46,614 nt of DNA from Actinotignum schaalii_C (lineage in GTDB: Bacteria; Actinomycetota; Actinomycetes; Actinomycetales; Actinomycetaceae), in the NCBI RefSeq assembly GCF_034119425.1, contig NZ_JAWUEL010000017.1:1-46614 (forward strand), in the 5' to 3' direction. This document shows, one piece after another, positions 1-7,782 of the stretch (positions are counted from its first letter, which is position 1; each line of letters starts with the position of its first letter). The notes under the pieces are model-generated. The model ran no database searches. It was not told where the DNA came from and was given only the letters and a program-made list of their open reading frames with translations. A program made the position numbers and the translations under genes.

Positions 1-1
1 A

Positions 2-274
2 GGCGAGTGGTTTAGCGGGGTGCGACATGGATCAATAATACCATCACCAGTAAGCTATTTCACGGACGGTACACTAGGTATGCCGGTTACAGTTCCTGAG
101 TTTGGTGAATATGTAGCTGACGGAGCGGCGCGTCAGGCTGCGTGGGTTTTGCATGGCGGGGAAACACCACCTGAGTGGACGCCTCGAATGTCTTCGGAAT
201 TTGATTCCAGGCATGAACCTTTTATCGTCCAGCGGTATATGGATGCGTGCGGAAATTATATAGAGAGTCAGTAA
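2..274 (+). CDS. FGGY-family carbohydrate kinase, C-terminal fragment (5' end outside window)
   Basis: The frame is open from base 2 and ends at TAA 272-274, so this is the last ~90 codons of a gene that begins before the window. The residues GMPVTVPEFGEYVADGAARQ followed by AAW match the conserved C-terminal stretch of xylulokinase-like FGGY kinases (usual pattern LGxPVxVP, then E, then ADGAARQAAW), which closes the second actin-like ATPase lobe. The family phosphorylates ketoses, polyols or related sugars in the cytoplasm with ATP. It lies 45 bases ahead of the binding-protein gene of an ABC importer on the same strand, so it probably phosphorylates the imported sugar. Which sugar cannot be told. 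Composition is as A+T-rich as the following transporter genes. Xylulokinase is the best guess, but other FGGY members such as ribulokinase or an LsrK-type kinase share this tail. Confidence 0.75.
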   Translation, partial: GEWFSGVRHGSIIPSPVSYFTDGTLGMPVTVPEFGEYVADGAARQAAWVLHGGETPPEWTPRMSSEFDSRHEPFIVQRYMDACGNYIESQ

Positions 275-319
275 CTAACTAGTTGGCAGGTTATGCCACA
301 AAAATCAAAGGAGATAATC

Positions 320-1348
320 ATGGGGAAAAAGTTTTGGGCTGCGGCCTGCGCTACCCTCGTTTCGTTGTCGCTGACAGCGTGTGGTGGCGGTATTGTTGGC
401 GGTGGAAAAAACTCCGGGAACGATGATGTGAAAAACATCGTTTTAGTCGCCAAGCAAGAGGGCATTCCTTGGTTTGACGACATGCGGAGTGGTGTAGAGA
501 AGTTCGGTAAAGATCATGAAGGCAAGGTATCTGCTCGTCAGATCGCCCCTGATAGTGGCGATCCGGCAAAACAGGCACAGATGATCTCAGACCTCCTTAG
601 CCAAGATGTTGATGCGATTGTGGTAGTTCCTAATGATCCGCAAGCACTTCAGCCTGTGATCAAACAAGCCCGCGAGAAGGGCATTGTCGTAATTTCTCAT
701 GAAGCATCAAATATTGCCGAGAATGTCGATTATGACATTGAGGCGTTCGACAATAAGACCTTCGGTGAGGCTTTTGCTGAAAATGTAGCACAAGGTATGG
801 GAGGGAAAGGTCAGCTTGCTGCCGTTGTCGGCTCCCACACAATGGAAACACACATGGCGTGGTATAACGCAGCCGTGAAATATCTGGAAAAGAATTATCC
901 AGAAATAGAATTGGTTTCAGCACAGCCGTATGAGGATAACAACGACGATGCGAAAGCTCGGGCTGTAGCTACTGAAATTCTGAATACTTATCCCGATTTG
1001 AAGGGTTTCATCGGTACTTCGGTATCTGCGGGAGCGAATATGGCTGCGGTGCTGCAAGAGCGAAATAATAAGAATGTTGCCGTTTCGACTCTGGGCATTC
1101 CCTCGGTAACGATGCCCTATATCGAGAGTGGTTGGGTCTATTATGCGCAAACGTGGCGTCCTGCTGATGCTGGATATGCTGCCTGCGAGTTGGCTTTGCA
1201 AAAACTTGAAGGGCAAGAGATTAAGACTGGTTCCACACTGAAAAGTCCTGGTTATGAATCTGTTTCAGTTGATGGACAGATGGTGTACGGAGAAGCTCCA
1301 CTTATCCTTAAAAAGGGTGACTTCTCCGACGGGAAATACCCGTTCTGA
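320..1348 (+). CDS. Sugar ABC transporter substrate-binding lipoprotein (LsrB/RhaS-like)
   Basis: A 342-residue lipoprotein that would bind a sugar outside the membrane and deliver it to the permeases encoded just downstream. ATG 320 is chosen because AAAGGAG (307-313) sits 6 nt upstream; a longer in-frame start at 293 has no such site. The N-terminus is a lipoprotein signal: GKK, a hydrophobic core, then lipobox LTAC with the lipidated Cys at residue 21, followed by a Gly/Asn linker. The mature part is a periplasmic-binding-protein type 1 (Peripla_BP_4) fold: VAKQEGIPWFDDMRSGVEKF, then DAIVVVPNDPQAL and a conserved C-terminal region. The opening phrase and the PNDP motif resemble LsrB (AI-2) and RhaS (rhamnose) more than RbsB. 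Whether the ligand is a pentose, a deoxysugar or AI-2 is not decidable here. It is the first transporter gene of a five-gene co-directional run. Confidence 0.88.
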   Translation: MGKKFWAAACATLVSLSLTACGGGIVGGGKNSGNDDVKNIVLVAKQEGIPWFDDMRSGVEKFGKDHEGKVSARQIAPDSGDPAKQAQMISDLLSQDVDAIVVVPNDPQALQPVIKQAREKGIVVISHEASNIAENVDYDIEAFDNKTFGEAFAENVAQGMGGKGQLAAVVGSHTMETHMAWYNAAVKYLEKNYPEIELVSAQPYEDNNDDAKARAVATEILNTYPDLKGFIGTSVSAGANMAAVLQERNNKNVAVSTLGIPSVTMPYIESGWVYYAQTWRPADAGYAACELALQKLEGQEIKTGSTLKSPGYESVSVDGQMVYGEAPLILKKGDFSDGKYPF

Positions 1349-1359
1349 TTGGAGTTATT

Positions 1360-2862
1360 GTGGATGTAGCGTTGAGTGCCAATCATATAACCAAGAGTTT
1401 TGGTGGGGTAACCGCGCTTGACGATGTGTCACTGGACATTCTTCCCGGCGAGGTGCATTGCTTTGCCGGGGAGAATGGCAGTGGCAAGTCAACCATGGTA
1501 AAAATAATGTCTGGCGCTTTGGCCTCTGATAGCGGCGAAATTAGCATCATGGGTGAGGCTATGCCGAATCTTTCTGCCCGGCAGGCAACGGGCGCAGGAG
1601 TTGGTGTAATCTACCAGGATTTGTCCCTATTTCCGACAATGAGTGTTTCGGACAACATTGCCCTACCTTCACTTGCGCACCATAAGGTAAAAATGATCAG
1701 AGCCGAGCGACTTGAAAAAATTGCCAGTGACTCGCTTGCTCAAATTGGTGCTGATATAGATCTCCGAACGCCAGTCGAAAAACTCTCCATGGCGAAGCGA
1801 CAACAGGTAGCGATCGCCAGAGCGTTGGCGCTCAAAGCAACAATTATATTCATGGATGAACCGACAACTGCACTAACTTCAGTTGAAGTCGGCCATTTGC
1901 TTGATACCATTCTTCATCTAAAGGCTCAAGGTGTTGCGACTATCTTCATTTCACACAAACTTGATGAAGTTATGCAGGTTTCAGATCGCATTACTGTATT
2001 CCGGAGTGGGAAGAAGGTCGGTACGTATCCAGCAAAAGATATGACGCCCAAGTCGCTTTCTGCACTTATGACAGGGCGCGACGTGGAGTTCGGACACCCG
2101 GGTCGCAGCGAACCAGGCTCGGAGGTGTTGTCGTTCGAGAATGTTCAGGCTTTCCGGGTGAATGGAGCAACTCTCAGTGTTCACAAGGGAGAAGTTGTAG
2201 GGCTTGGCGGCTTGTTAGGTTCGGGACGAACCGAACTTGCTTTGGCTGCATTTGGTCTAAACCCGATCTCTGCTGGGAAGGTTTTTCTTGATGGTGAACA
2301 AGTAGCCCTGAAGAATCCCTCAGATGCGATTGCAAAAGGAATAGCGCTGGTGCCTGAAGATAGACAGGTGCAAGGTCTCTTTAATCCAATGTCGTTATCG
2401 AAGAACATGGTGGCGAATGTCCTTCCGGTGATGACGACAAAAGCTGACGTTCTGGACGGTCGAAGAATTAACGAAGTGACAGGACGGATGCTTGAGAGCT
2501 TCAAGGTGAATACGCGAAATGCCGATCTACCAGTTTCGGCTTTGAGCGGCGGTAATCAACAGAAAATTGTCCTTGGAAAAACAGCTGTTTCGAATCCGAA
2601 AGTGCTGATCCTCGATTCTCCTACTGTAGGAGTAGATGTTGGAGCCAAGAGCCAAATCTACGAATTGATCAGGGAACTTTCCACACAAGGTGTTGGCATT
2701 CTTGTTATCTCGGATGAAGAAGAGGAGCTCTTGGCTGTGTGTAACAGAATATATGTTATGCAAGAAGGGCGGATTACGGCTGAGTTGTTTGATGATTCCT
2801 TAAAGCCCGGTTTTTCCTCAATTTATAGGGACGCTCATCTAAATACCGATGAGGAGAACTGA
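1360..2862 (+). CDS. Sugar ABC transporter ATP-binding protein, two ABC domains (RbsA/LsrA-like)
   Basis: A 500-residue cytoplasmic ATPase that powers the importer, with the usual length of the RbsA/MglA/LsrA family. It starts at GTG 1360 with GGAG at 1351-1354. Domain 1 (about residues 5-235) has Walker A GENGSGKST at 37-45, a degenerate signature LSMAKRQQ and Walker B FMDEP with catalytic Glu167. Domain 2 (about 250-490) has a weak Walker A (GLLGSGRTE), a canonical signature LSGGNQQK, but LILDSP at about 416-421: Ser420 replaces the catalytic Glu. So only the site built from Walker motifs of domain 1 and signature of domain 2 looks competent, an asymmetry known in this family. The stop codon overlaps the next start (TGATG at 2860-2864), so translation is probably coupled to the first permease. 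Confidence 0.9.
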   Translation: MDVALSANHITKSFGGVTALDDVSLDILPGEVHCFAGENGSGKSTMVKIMSGALASDSGEISIMGEAMPNLSARQATGAGVGVIYQDLSLFPTMSVSDNIALPSLAHHKVKMIRAERLEKIASDSLAQIGADIDLRTPVEKLSMAKRQQVAIARALALKATIIFMDEPTTALTSVEVGHLLDTILHLKAQGVATIFISHKLDEVMQVSDRITVFRSGKKVGTYPAKDMTPKSLSALMTGRDVEFGHPGRSEPGSEVLSFENVQAFRVNGATLSVHKGEVVGLGGLLGSGRTELALAAFGLNPISAGKVFLDGEQVALKNPSDAIAKGIALVPEDRQVQGLFNPMSLSKNMVANVLPVMTTKADVLDGRRINEVTGRMLESFKVNTRNADLPVSALSGGNQQKIVLGKTAVSNPKVLILDSPTVGVDVGAKSQIYELIRELSTQGVGILVISDEEEELLAVCNRIYVMQEGRITAELFDDSLKPGFSSIYRDAHLNTDEEN

Positions 2863-3872
2863 TGACCAATTTAACCAATGTTTTGAAACAACGACGGATG
2901 GAAGTAGCCCTGATTGTCATAATCGTCGGGTATTCGTTCGTAGTTTCAATGATCAACCCTACGTTCTTCTCGCTATCAACAGTGGGTGATATTCTACGAA
3001 ATGGCTCGCCCATGGCTACTGTTGCGGTCGGTGTGACGCTGATCATGTTAGCTGGGGGAATTGATGTCTCATTCCCTGCCGTAGCTATCACGTCAGGTTA
3101 CTGTGCCGTTCGGCTCAGTGTTGCTCTTGCGCTTGATTCACTTTTGTTTATTTTCCTTGTGGCATTTGTTGTTGCAGTGCTCTTGGAGCTGGTGAACGCT
3201 ATTTTAGTTCATTGGACGAAGTTGCCGACTTTCATTATTACATTGGGTACATCGTCGGTATTCTATGGTGCGGCAACTACAATAATCGGAACGAAACCGG
3301 TTACGTTGAGCGAATTACCGACATCTTTAATTGGTTTTGGTACATGGAATATTTGGTCGACTGAAGTGAATGGCCAGTCGGTTGGGATTCCTGGAGTGGT
3401 CTTAGTTCCGTTGGCAGCGTTTGTCGCTGGATGGCTAGTTTTGAGCAAAACGACGCTTGGATTAAGTGTATATGCGCTGGGGAATTCGGAAGAGTGTGTG
3501 CGTAGGGCTGGTATATCACCGCTGTCGATCCGGTTATTCCTTTATCCTTTCATGGGAGTGCTGGCCGCTTCAATGTCGATTGTGTCGTTTGCTAATCTTC
3601 GATTTGTTGACCCGACTTCACTCATGGGGACGGAATTGTTGGTGATCGCTGCAGTGGTAATCGGCGGAACGCGGGCTACCGGTGGTGCTGGTTCCCTTCT
3701 TGGCACTTTCTTAGGGGTAATGTTGATACAACTTCTGAGTGGGACTCTTGTATTTTTGGGAATTCCATCGGCATGGAACAACCTCTTCATTGGCGTAATT
3801 ATGCTAATCGCTGTTTGCTTTATCTATTTCAATGAGAAACGTTCTAAGCTGCGTGTCCTAGATTTCAGCTAA
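2862..3872 (+). CDS. Sugar ABC transporter permease 1 (BPD_transp_2, RbsC/LsrC-like)
   Basis: A 336-residue integral membrane protein, one of two permeases of this importer. Its hydrophobic segments give roughly 9-10 membrane spans, typical of the branched-chain/ribose permease family (BPD_transp_2). Recognisable family positions are the early LAGGIDVS segment (the usual MLTGGIDLS motif), NAILVHWTKLPTFIITLGT (the NG...P.FI.TLG motif) and the late AAVVIGGTRATGGAGS with GTFLGV (the usual G.G..LGG.ALTGG.G motif). ATG 2862 overlaps the stop of the ATPase gene and is preceded by GAGGAG at 2851-2856. The second permease follows after 12 bases. The two differ in sequence, so the channel is probably a heterodimer, as in LsrC/LsrD and RhaP/RhaQ systems. 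Confidence 0.9.
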   Translation: MTNLTNVLKQRRMEVALIVIIVGYSFVVSMINPTFFSLSTVGDILRNGSPMATVAVGVTLIMLAGGIDVSFPAVAITSGYCAVRLSVALALDSLLFIFLVAFVVAVLLELVNAILVHWTKLPTFIITLGTSSVFYGAATTIIGTKPVTLSELPTSLIGFGTWNIWSTEVNGQSVGIPGVVLVPLAAFVAGWLVLSKTTLGLSVYALGNSEECVRRAGISPLSIRLFLYPFMGVLAASMSIVSFANLRFVDPTSLMGTELLVIAAVVIGGTRATGGAGSLLGTFLGVMLIQLLSGTLVFLGIPSAWNNLFIGVIMLIAVCFIYFNEKRSKLRVLDFS

Positions 3873-3884
3873 GGGGTAAGTCTA

Positions 3885-4880
3885 ATGAAGAAGTTTAGGA
3901 ATTTAGATCTAGGTAGCCAAGTTTTATTCGCTTTCGCTGGCTTTATTTTGGCGCTTTTTGCCGTACTGCTAGGTAACCAGCTATTCAACGGTTTTACTTT
4001 GCAATCCATGGGTTTCCAAATCGCCGAGTTCATGTTTCTGGCGTTGGGAATGGCGATAGTGATGCTGACTGGTGGCATTGATTTGTCAATTGTGGCAAAT
4101 ATGAATCTCTGTGCCGTGATAGTTGCATTCATTTTAAGTGGCTCTGTGGAAGGGAACTCACTCGGTCTGATCGTTATAGCGGTTGTGTGTGCGATTGCTG
4201 CCGGCAGTCTTCTTGGATTTATCAACGGTAGGATTATCTCTCAGTTTGGGGTCAATCCCATTGTGGCAACTCTGGGAAGTCAGTTACTTTTCTTGGGTGT
4301 CGCATCAGGCATCACGAATGGTGCGTCGGTTGGAGTGAAAGTAGCGAGTTTTAGTGAGCTGGGAACTTTCACACTCCTCGGGGTTCCGTTTATTTTTCTC
4401 TTGGGCTGTATAGGGTATCTAATCTGTGCTTTCTATTTGTCAAAAACTTCGCGCGGGCAACGTATCTACTATTACGGGACTAGCCCAACCGCTGCGCTTT
4501 TTAGTGGTCAAAGGGTGGGGAACACCGTTGTCGGCGCCTATGTGATATCTGGATTGATGGCCGCCTTCGCCGGGATTATCATGGTTGCTCGAGTGAATTC
4601 AGCGCGAGTTGGCTTTGGTGAAACGTATCTTTTGCAAGCGTTGCTTGTTGTGGTACTTGCTGGTTTCCATCCCTTTGGCGGCAGGGGAAAGATTTCGAAT
4701 CTACTTGTTGGTGTGATGATCCTTCAGGTTCTTCAATCCGGTTTTACAATTATGAACTTCAGTCCATTTGCGAAGAATTTGGTCTGGGGTGGCACGCTGA
4801 TTTTCGTTGTGTGTGTTGAACGCGCGCTATCAGCGAGGCGGAAAAGTATTCGTAAGTCAAAAAGTCCAGTTCGAAAATGA
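3885..4880 (+). CDS. Sugar ABC transporter permease 2 (BPD_transp_2, LsrD-like)
   Basis: A 331-residue membrane protein of the same family as its upstream neighbour but clearly diverged. Family landmarks are MLTGGIDLSI near residue 63, FGVNPIVATLGSQLLF, and VVLAGFHPFGGRGKISNLL near the C-terminal end. It should pair with permease 1 to form the substrate pathway. The start ATG 3885 has AAGGGG (3871-3876), which overlaps the stop codon of permease 1, so the two are likely co-translated. The C-terminus ends in a basic tail (SARRKSIRKSK) expected on the cytoplasmic side. Next comes the SIS-domain gene 22 bases on. Base composition matches the rest of this operon and not the genes after 5674. Confidence 0.9.
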   Translation: MKKFRNLDLGSQVLFAFAGFILALFAVLLGNQLFNGFTLQSMGFQIAEFMFLALGMAIVMLTGGIDLSIVANMNLCAVIVAFILSGSVEGNSLGLIVIAVVCAIAAGSLLGFINGRIISQFGVNPIVATLGSQLLFLGVASGITNGASVGVKVASFSELGTFTLLGVPFIFLLGCIGYLICAFYLSKTSRGQRIYYYGTSPTAALFSGQRVGNTVVGAYVISGLMAAFAGIIMVARVNSARVGFGETYLLQALLVVVLAGFHPFGGRGKISNLLVGVMILQVLQSGFTIMNFSPFAKNLVWGGTLIFVVCVERALSARRKSIRKSKSPVRK

Positions 4881-4902
4881 CGAGTAAGAGTTAGGGGCAT
4901 TG

Positions 4903-5463
4903 ATGAAAGCGGCACGGAGTGCTGAGACCACGTTAGCTGAGCTCGGCCATGTTTTTGAAGAGTTTGATTGGAGTCAGGTCCCCTCGGTTCTGGCTGCGTT
5001 GAAAGTCGCCAATAGGGTAATTGTTGCAGGTGTTGGTCGGGAAGGGCTTGCAATTCGGTCTTTTGGAATGCGTCTTATGCATCTCGGTCTGAATTGCAAT
5101 TGGGTATGGGACGACTCGGCTCCGAACCTGGGGCCGGGAGATCTCGTCGTTATGGTCAATGGGTCTGGCCAAATCTCCCATTTATTAGAGGTATTACGAT
5201 TGGCGGCGGGTTCCGGGGCTACAACAATCTGCCTGAGTGGAACTGCCGAGGTGACGGACGCTTCTAAAATTGCGGATCAAACGGTATTTTTGCCCGCTGC
5301 AACGTATCTTGCCCAAGGAAAGTCGGTGCATTCGCACCAGCCGATGGGGACTCTGTTTGAAACTGCTCTATGGGTTTTGTTTGACTCCATGGTGCAGCAG
5401 TTACATGATGAGTTAGGAGTGAGCTACGAAGAGATGGCCTCGCGCCATCGAAACTATGAATAA
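4903..5463 (+). CDS. SIS-domain sugar-phosphate isomerase, 6-phospho-3-hexuloisomerase-like
   Basis: A 186-residue cytoplasmic protein of the HxlB (PHI) family, which interconverts 3-keto-hexulose 6-phosphate and fructose 6-phosphate. Seen in the sequence: FGMRLMHLGL (family phrase AMRLMHLGL), a central SIS core with LGPGDLVVMVNGSGQIS where many members have SGSGET, SHQPMGTLFE near the end, and the closing motif GVSYEEMASRHRNYE (family: GVSEEEMxARHANLE). Length is normal. ATG 4903 is preferred over TTG 4900 because the GGGG at 4894-4897 is well spaced. PHI normally works with hexulose-6-phosphate synthase or a related decarboxylase; none is in the window, so a partner may lie upstream of base 1. 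A short inverted repeat (5545-5561) downstream could end the transcript but has no T-run. Confidence 0.82.
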   Translation: MKAARSAETTLAELGHVFEEFDWSQVPSVLAALKVANRVIVAGVGREGLAIRSFGMRLMHLGLNCNWVWDDSAPNLGPGDLVVMVNGSGQISHLLEVLRLAAGSGATTICLSGTAEVTDASKIADQTVFLPAATYLAQGKSVHSHQPMGTLFETALWVLFDSMVQQLHDELGVSYEEMASRHRNYE

Positions 5464-5625
5464 CGAGGACGATTTCGTCACGTTGAACAAATGGTTGGGG
5501 CTGGTCTTCTTTGTTGTAGGTGCATTTGGTCTGCATGCCCTCCAGCCCTGAAAGCAAGGGCGTGTCTCCAATCCAGCGTCAAGCGTAAAAAGTGGCCTAG
5601 ACCTCAAAAATGCGTCGTCGTAGAG

Positions 5626-5631
5626 TAAACT
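5626..5631 (+). promoter_or_regulatory. Putative -10 element for the first butanediol-type dehydrogenase
   Basis: TAAACT fits the actinobacterial -10 pattern TAnnnT and stands in a locally A+T-rich stretch. It would start transcription near 5638, giving a leader of about 36 nt that contains the strong ribosome binding site at 5665-5671. No clear -35 hexamer is visible at the expected distance. This is inference from pattern and position only. Confidence 0.35.
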
Positions 5632-5673
5632 AAAAGACGCGCAACCGCGCACGGTCTATCCAATGGAGGAGAT

Positions 5674-6753
5674 ATGAAAGCAGCGCGTTACTACGGTAAT
5701 CACGACATTCGTATCGAAGATATCGAAGAGCAGCCCCTAGAACCCGGCACTGTGCGGGTCAAGGTTGCCTGGTGCGGTATCTGCGGTACTGATCTTCACG
5801 AATATCTCGACGGTCCGATCTTCTGCCCCGCGAAAGGCCATCCGCATCCAATTTCCGGTGAGGAAGTTCCGGTGACTCTCGGACACGAGATGTCTGGCGT
5901 TGTAGCTGAAGTAGGCGAAGGCGTAACCGACCTCGCGGCCGGCGACCACGTTGTCGTCGAACCGTATATCATCCGCGACAGCGTGAACACCGGCCCGGAA
6001 TCGACTACCTACCATCTGTCCCCCGATATGAATTTCATCGGCCTGGGCGGCCGTGGTGGTGGGCTTGCCGAAAATATCGTCGTCAAGCGGCGCTGGGTCC
6101 ACAAAATCCCGGATAACATTCCGCTCGACCAAGCCGCACTCATCGAGCCGCTTTCCGTTGCCGTGCACGGCGTGGACCGCGGTGATGTCAAGGAAGGCGA
6201 TTTCGCCCTCGTGGGCGGGGCCGGTCCCATCGGCGTGCTCTGCTGCGCGGTCCTCAAGGCCAAGGGCCTCACGGTAGCGGTATCGGAACTCTCGGAACTG
6301 CGCCGCCAGCGCGCTGTGGATGCCGGCGTGGTGGACTACGCTTGGGATCCCCGCGAAGTAGATATCGTGGAAGAAACCAAGAAGCTCACCGATGGCGTGG
6401 GCGCCAATGTTGCATTCGAATGCACCTCGGTGGACGTTGTACTCAACCAGCTCATCGCGGCGCTCGGGCCGCGTGGGGTGCTCGTCAATATGTCCATCTG
6501 GGGCCACCAGCCGAATATTGATATGCATTCCGTGGTCATGAAGGAACTCGATGTTCGCGGCGTCATCGCCTACGTGAACACCCATCCGGAAACAATCGAG
6601 CTGGTTGCCTCGGGTAAGATTGACGTCTCGCCGTTCATCACCGGCAAGATCAACCTGGAAGACCTCGTCGACAAGGGCTTCGATACCCTCATCAACCGCA
6701 ACGAAACCGCGGTCAAGATCCTCGTCTCCCCGAACGGCGAAGGCGAAGAATAA
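5674..6753 (+). CDS. Zinc-type alcohol dehydrogenase, (R,R)-2,3-butanediol dehydrogenase-like, lacking structural-zinc cysteines
   Basis: A 359-residue cytoplasmic medium-chain dehydrogenase/reductase. Catalytic zinc ligands are present: Cys37 in GICGTDLHEY and His71-Glu72 in GHE. The Rossmann motif GGAGPIG binds NAD(P), and RGGGLAEN plus RRWVHKIP are phrases of the butanediol dehydrogenase branch, which interconverts acetoin and 2,3-butanediol. Where the usual structural zinc lobe has four Cys, this protein reads EPYIIRDSVNTG with no Cys at all, unlike its paralogue at 43292-44365. I recall similar Cys-free lobes in some lactic-acid-bacterial butanediol dehydrogenases, not verified. ATG 5674 follows GGAGGAG (5665-5671). 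It stands alone between the low-GC operon and a convergent serine hydrolase, and ends in a shared terminator. Confidence 0.82.
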   Translation: MKAARYYGNHDIRIEDIEEQPLEPGTVRVKVAWCGICGTDLHEYLDGPIFCPAKGHPHPISGEEVPVTLGHEMSGVVAEVGEGVTDLAAGDHVVVEPYIIRDSVNTGPESTTYHLSPDMNFIGLGGRGGGLAENIVVKRRWVHKIPDNIPLDQAALIEPLSVAVHGVDRGDVKEGDFALVGGAGPIGVLCCAVLKAKGLTVAVSELSELRRQRAVDAGVVDYAWDPREVDIVEETKKLTDGVGANVAFECTSVDVVLNQLIAALGPRGVLVNMSIWGHQPNIDMHSVVMKELDVRGVIAYVNTHPETIELVASGKIDVSPFITGKINLEDLVDKGFDTLINRNETAVKILVSPNGEGEE

Positions 6754-6782
6754 AACCGTAGGTTTCGAGCACGCTCGATAAG

Positions 6783-6824
6783 AAACAGCGCCCGGGGTAG
6801 GAGCACCTGCCGCGGGCGCTGTTT
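6783..6824. terminator. Bidirectional hairpin terminator between convergent genes
   Basis: AAACAGCGCCCG (6783-6794) pairs perfectly with CGGGCGCTGTTT (6813-6824). The loop can pair further (AGG with CCT). A-rich and T-rich flanks on the two sides give a U-tract on either strand, so it can serve both the dehydrogenase on the plus strand and the serine hydrolase on the minus strand, whose stop codon begins at 6826. Confidence 0.75.
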
Positions 6825-7633
6825 TACAGACCTCGCATCTCCTCAGTTAGTGCAGGCCAGAACTTCCGGTGTTCGCGGCCGAAAGCTTGAGCACCCAGAA
6901 ATACCCCGGCTTTGCCGAGATCCGGATCCACCCACAAAAAAGAACCTGATTGCCCGAAATGGCCAAACGTGCGCGGCGAAAAAGACGGCCCCGTCCAGTG
7001 CGGATCCTTGTTCCCGCGAATCTCCATGCCCAGACCCCAGCAATTATTGCGCTGCCACCCGTAACCGGGCAGCAAGCCGGGTAGACCATCAAAATGCACG
7101 ACGCGGGCGTAGCGTGCCAACTCCGGGGAAATAAGACGCGGCCGCAGTAACTCCCCGGAAAAACGCGCCAAATCGCGCAAATTCCCCACCGCGGAATAAG
7201 CGGGGCTTGCTTCCACCGCGACCGAACTCAAACGCAGCGGCTCAATAACAACACGGCGCACCCAATTCTGAATCGACATCCCGGTGCGGTGTTCCAGATA
7301 ATCACCGAGCACTTCAAACCCATAATTCGAATAGACGCGTTTCTCCTCCACGCTGACCCGCACCGGACCTTCCTCCTCCGGCAAGCCGGAGGCATGCGCG
7401 AGGAGGTGAACAACCGTGGAACCGGGAGGGCCCGCCGGATCGTCAAAATCCGCCAGGCCGCGTTCCACCGCAATAAGGGTCGCCCAGGCCACCAGTAGCT
7501 TCGTCACCGACATATACGGATATATCTCCCGAGCATTCCCATAAGAAAAGGTACAGCGCCCGGCAGCGTCGACAACTCCGAGTGCGTGCGGGAAAGAAAA
7601 AGAATCCGAAACGAGGCGGTTATCCACAGGCAT
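6824..7633 (-). CDS. Serine hydrolase, beta-lactamase class C/esterase family
   Basis: A 269-residue protein with the penicillin-recognising serine hydrolase fold. Catalytic positions in order: Ser42-x-x-Lys45 in MSVTK (nucleophile and general base), the Tyr-x-Asn box Y101-S-N103 in VYSNYGFEVLG, and a third box HFGQSGS around 225-231 in place of KTG. These are typical of the broad beta-lactamase/EstB/D-aminopeptidase family; the substrate cannot be told. There is no signal peptide or membrane segment, so it is probably cytoplasmic and not a resistance beta-lactamase. ATG at 7631-7633 has no ribosome binding site; a hexamer CACACT (complement of 7640-7645) ends 6 nt upstream, so the mRNA may be leaderless. 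It is divergent from the D-serine transporter gene; its first codons adjoin a perfect DnaA-box sequence at 7620-7628. Confidence 0.8.
   Translation of the reverse strand: MPVDNRLVSDSFSFPHALGVVDAAGRCTFSYGNAREIYPYMSVTKLLVAWATLIAVERGLADFDDPAGPPGSTVVHLLAHASGLPEEEGPVRVSVEEKRVYSNYGFEVLGDYLEHRTGMSIQNWVRRVVIEPLRLSSVAVEASPAYSAVGNLRDLARFSGELLRPRLISPELARYARVVHFDGLPGLLPGYGWQRNNCWGLGMEIRGNKDPHWTGPSFSPRTFGHFGQSGSFLWVDPDLGKAGVFLGAQAFGREHRKFWPALTEEMRGL
7620..7628 (+). other. Sequence identical to the DnaA box consensus
   Basis: TTATCCACA at 7620-7628, inside the 5' end of the serine hydrolase gene (antisense to it). A single isolated 9-mer, so it may be coincidence; it is listed because three other perfect copies occur in this window. 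Confidence 0.3.
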
Positions 7634-7668
7634 GCTTCAAGTGTGCCATGACCACAGAAAACTTCGGC

Positions 7669-7708
7669 TTGGTGCAAGCTGCGCCACAGCGTGATAATAA
7701 ACTTATCA
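7669..7708 (+). promoter_or_regulatory. Putative dsdX promoter overlapped by a palindromic operator
   Basis: TTGGTG (7669-7674) and GATAAT (7693-7698) are 18 nt apart, a plausible -35/-10 pair. The -10 lies inside the perfect inverted repeat TGATAA-taaac-TTATCA (7692-7708). A protein bound there would block or adjust RNA polymerase. The natural candidate is the regulator encoded downstream at 10775-11497, but that link is inference. Confidence 0.5.
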
Positions 7709-7782
7709 TGATGACAAAAGTATCTTCGTGTGTGTAGGCTGGGAACAGGCCACACTGATGTGGCGCTACACGGGAGGTTATG

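Noticed and set aside
5545..5561. Short inverted repeat GCCCT-N7-AGGGC as terminator of the sugar operon
   Set aside because: Only 5-bp arms and no T-run; too weak to call a terminator.
5737..6585. Minus-strand open frame (282 codons) antisense to the first dehydrogenase
   Set aside because: His/Asp/Arg-rich shadow of the well-supported zinc dehydrogenase, with no ribosome binding site or motif.
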